From NCBI GenBank assembly GCA_021788795.1, contig JAJYKG010000164.1, positions 1 through 5,205 on the forward strand: a stretch of 5,205 nucleotides of DNA, in the 5' to 3' direction. The translations under genes and the position numbers were made by a program. Origin of the DNA: Thermoplasmata archaeon (lineage in GTDB: Archaea; Thermoplasmatota; Thermoplasmata; RBG-16-68-12). Shown here in pieces: positions 4,062 to 5,205 of this stretch. Under the pieces are notes generated by a model, which was given only the letters and a program-made list of their open reading frames with translations, was not told where the DNA came from and made no database searches. How positions within the stretch are numbered: the first letter of the stretch is position 1; each line of letters starts with the position of its first letter.

Positions 4062-5205
4062 ATGGTTCGAGTCCAAGGCCATCGCGGACGCGGGGCGAAG
4101 TACACCCACCTTCTCGACGACGCGTCGTTGGAGCGCTGGCACCGCAACGTCGCCCGCGGCTCCCAGATCACCGCCGACGTCTACTTGAGGCGTCTTGGCC
4201 ACGTGTGCGAGACGCGTTCGACCACTCCTCCCTCCCTGGTGAACATGAAACCCGACGAGCGCAGGGACTTCCTCACGGACCTGGTTTCGGAGATGGAGGA
4301 GGCGGACAACGCCGGCAGCTACGTCCTGTCCACCCTTCGAGCGGTGAAGTCATGGCTCGCGTTCAACGGCGTCCGCGTGGACTACACGATCAAGGTGAAG
4401 GGCGCCCAGGCCACGCCCACGTTGGAGAAGGAGCGGGTGCCGACCCAGGACGAGCTGCACCGGATCTTCCTCGCCGCCTCCCCCCGGGAGCGCTGCGCGG
4501 CTGCCCTGCTGGCCCATGCGGGGCTGAGGCCCGAGACCTTGGGCGACTACCGGGGGCAGGACGGGCTGAGGGTGGGCGACCTCCCGGACCTCACGATCAA
4601 GGGCAAGACGGTCACCTTCGAGAAGATCCCCGTGCGGATCATCGTGCGCGGATCGCTCAGCAAGTCAGATCGCGGGTATTTCAGCTTCGTCGGTCCTGAG
4701 GCCGCCGGCTATCTCAAGCAGTACTTGGAGTCACGGCTGCGGGACGGAGAGCGCCTCGCCGAGGACAGCGACGTGATCGCGCCCGCTTGGTCGAAGAAGC
4801 AATTCCTGTCCTCGATCAACGTGAGCGACGTCGTGCGCAAGGCGATCCGGGCGGCCGGATTCCGGTGGCGACCCTACGTCCTCCGTGCCTACTTCGACAG
4901 TCAGTTGTTATTATCGGAGTCACGGGGCAAGATGACCCACGCGTACCGGCAGTTCCTCATGGGGCATTCGGGGGACATCGAGGCCCGATACACCGTGAAC
5001 AAGGGCAGGTTGCCGCCGGACCTCATCGAGGACGTGAGGGACGCGTACCGCCGCTCCCTGCCCTTCGTGGAGACCACGAAGCCCGCGGATCGGGACGCGG
5101 ACCTCAAGGCGGCGTTCCGTCGGCAGATTCTCCTCCTTGCGGGCCTCGATGAGAAGGAGATCGGCAAGATGGACCTCGACGGGATGGGCGACGGCGACCT
5201 CCAGC
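4062..5205 (+). CDS. Archaeal-type tyrosine recombinase / integrase (3' partial)
   Basis: The frame opens at ATG 4062 and runs 381 codons to the window edge with no stop. Residues about 18-104 form a helical SAM-like core-binding domain (LERWHRNVARGSQITADVYL at 23-42, AVKSWLAFNG at 94-103). The catalytic domain follows. Box I Arg is R156 in AGLRPETL, the beta-strand Lys is probably K201, box II is RPYVLRAYF with R275 and Tyr272 where many families have His, the second conserved His is H302 in LMGHSGDIEARY, and the nucleophile is Y310. The pattern RPYVLRAYF...GH...ARYT.NKGRLP is characteristic of a large archaeal integrase group. After about residue 330 begins a charged helical tail. All catalytic residues are present, so the enzyme may be active. 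It should catalyse integration and excision of the adjoining element at the tRNA-Val gene 51 bases upstream. Consecutive TTA codons at 283-284 stand out from the GC-rich codon use of the host genes. Confidence 0.93.
   Translation, partial: MVRVQGHRGRGAKYTHLLDDASLERWHRNVARGSQITADVYLRRLGHVCETRSTTPPSLVNMKPDERRDFLTDLVSEMEEADNAGSYVLSTLRAVKSWLAFNGVRVDYTIKVKGAQATPTLEKERVPTQDELHRIFLAASPRERCAAALLAHAGLRPETLGDYRGQDGLRVGDLPDLTIKGKTVTFEKIPVRIIVRGSLSKSDRGYFSFVGPEAAGYLKQYLESRLRDGERLAEDSDVIAPAWSKKQFLSSINVSDVVRKAIRAAGFRWRPYVLRAYFDSQLLLSESRGKMTHAYRQFLMGHSGDIEARYTVNKGRLPPDLIEDVRDAYRRSLPFVETTKPADRDADLKAAFRRQILLLAGLDEKEIGKMDLDGMGDGDLQ

Larger units (their letters stand above)
3989..4074 (+). repeat. Three T-arm-like sequences across the tRNA/integrase junction
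   Basis: GGTTCGAATCC in the tRNA (3989-3999) is echoed by GGTTCGGAATC (4021-4031, one inserted G) and by GGTTCGAGTCC (4064-4074, one mismatch). The third overlaps the integrase start codon. Within it TGG and CCA can close a TTCGAGT loop, like a tRNA T-loop. These could be remnants of earlier integration events, integrase-binding arm sites, or chance. Confidence 0.35.

Noticed and set aside
3977..4699. Plus-strand frame of 240 codons starting inside the tRNA anticodon stem
   Set aside because: It lies in a different frame from the integrase, starts within the tRNA gene, and is Arg/Pro/Gly-rich without motifs; the integrase frame has the catalytic residues.
3916..4910. Exact 10-base repeat TCAGTTGTTA at 3916-3925 (before the tRNA) and 4901-4910 (inside the integrase)
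   Set aside because: A window this size is expected to contain several 10-base repeats by chance, the match does not extend, and neither copy lies at a plausible att position.
1..5205. CRISPR array, inverted-repeat insertion sequence, or toxin-antitoxin pair
   Set aside because: No regularly spaced repeats, no transposase and no small paired genes of that kind are visible; the only mobile signature is the tRNA-linked integrase.

Overview
The window looks like a piece of a high-GC archaeal chromosome that runs into the first end of an integrated genetic element. The archaeal reading rests on four things. The tyrosine recombinase at the right end has the layout of archaeal integrases. TATA-like patches sit about 27 bases ahead of plausible transcript starts. 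The integrase start has no Shine-Dalgarno sequence, as in leaderless transcripts. The tRNA gene does not encode its CCA tail. Very high third-position GC without strongly acidic proteins would suit an uncultured high-GC Thermoplasmatota-type lineage better than a haloarchaeon, but the lineage is an inference with low to moderate confidence.

Left part (1-687): the last 40 codons of an unidentified gene, then a small four-helix membrane protein of unknown function (181-678). The membrane gene converges on an aldehyde dehydrogenase with only 6 bases between the two stop codons.

Middle (685-3449, minus strand): a class I/II PLP-dependent aminotransferase is followed, in the direction of transcription, by an NAD(P)-dependent aldehyde dehydrogenase of the gamma-aminobutyraldehyde dehydrogenase-like group. 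They are separated by 161 bases that hold a separate candidate promoter and a strong ribosome binding site for the dehydrogenase. The pair could act in amino acid or amine catabolism (amine to carbonyl, aldehyde to acid), but the substrates cannot be read from the sequence. Divergent from the aminotransferase is a small protein (3600-3893) that resembles one half of a GyrI-like small-molecule-binding domain and carries a conspicuous set of Cys and His residues.

Right part (3894-5205): an intact tRNA-Val(GAC) gene, and 51 bases after its 3' end the start of a tyrosine recombinase gene reading away from it and leaving the window with no stop codon (381 codons visible). The arrangement is that of an element integrated at the 3' end of a tRNA gene, so the window probably spans the host/element junction near base 4010. 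The short gap holds a hairpin, a TATA-like box suited to leaderless transcription of the integrase, and two sequences resembling the T-arm of the tRNA. The element's cargo lies outside the window, so no new system can be shown here; the junction is the part most worth following.
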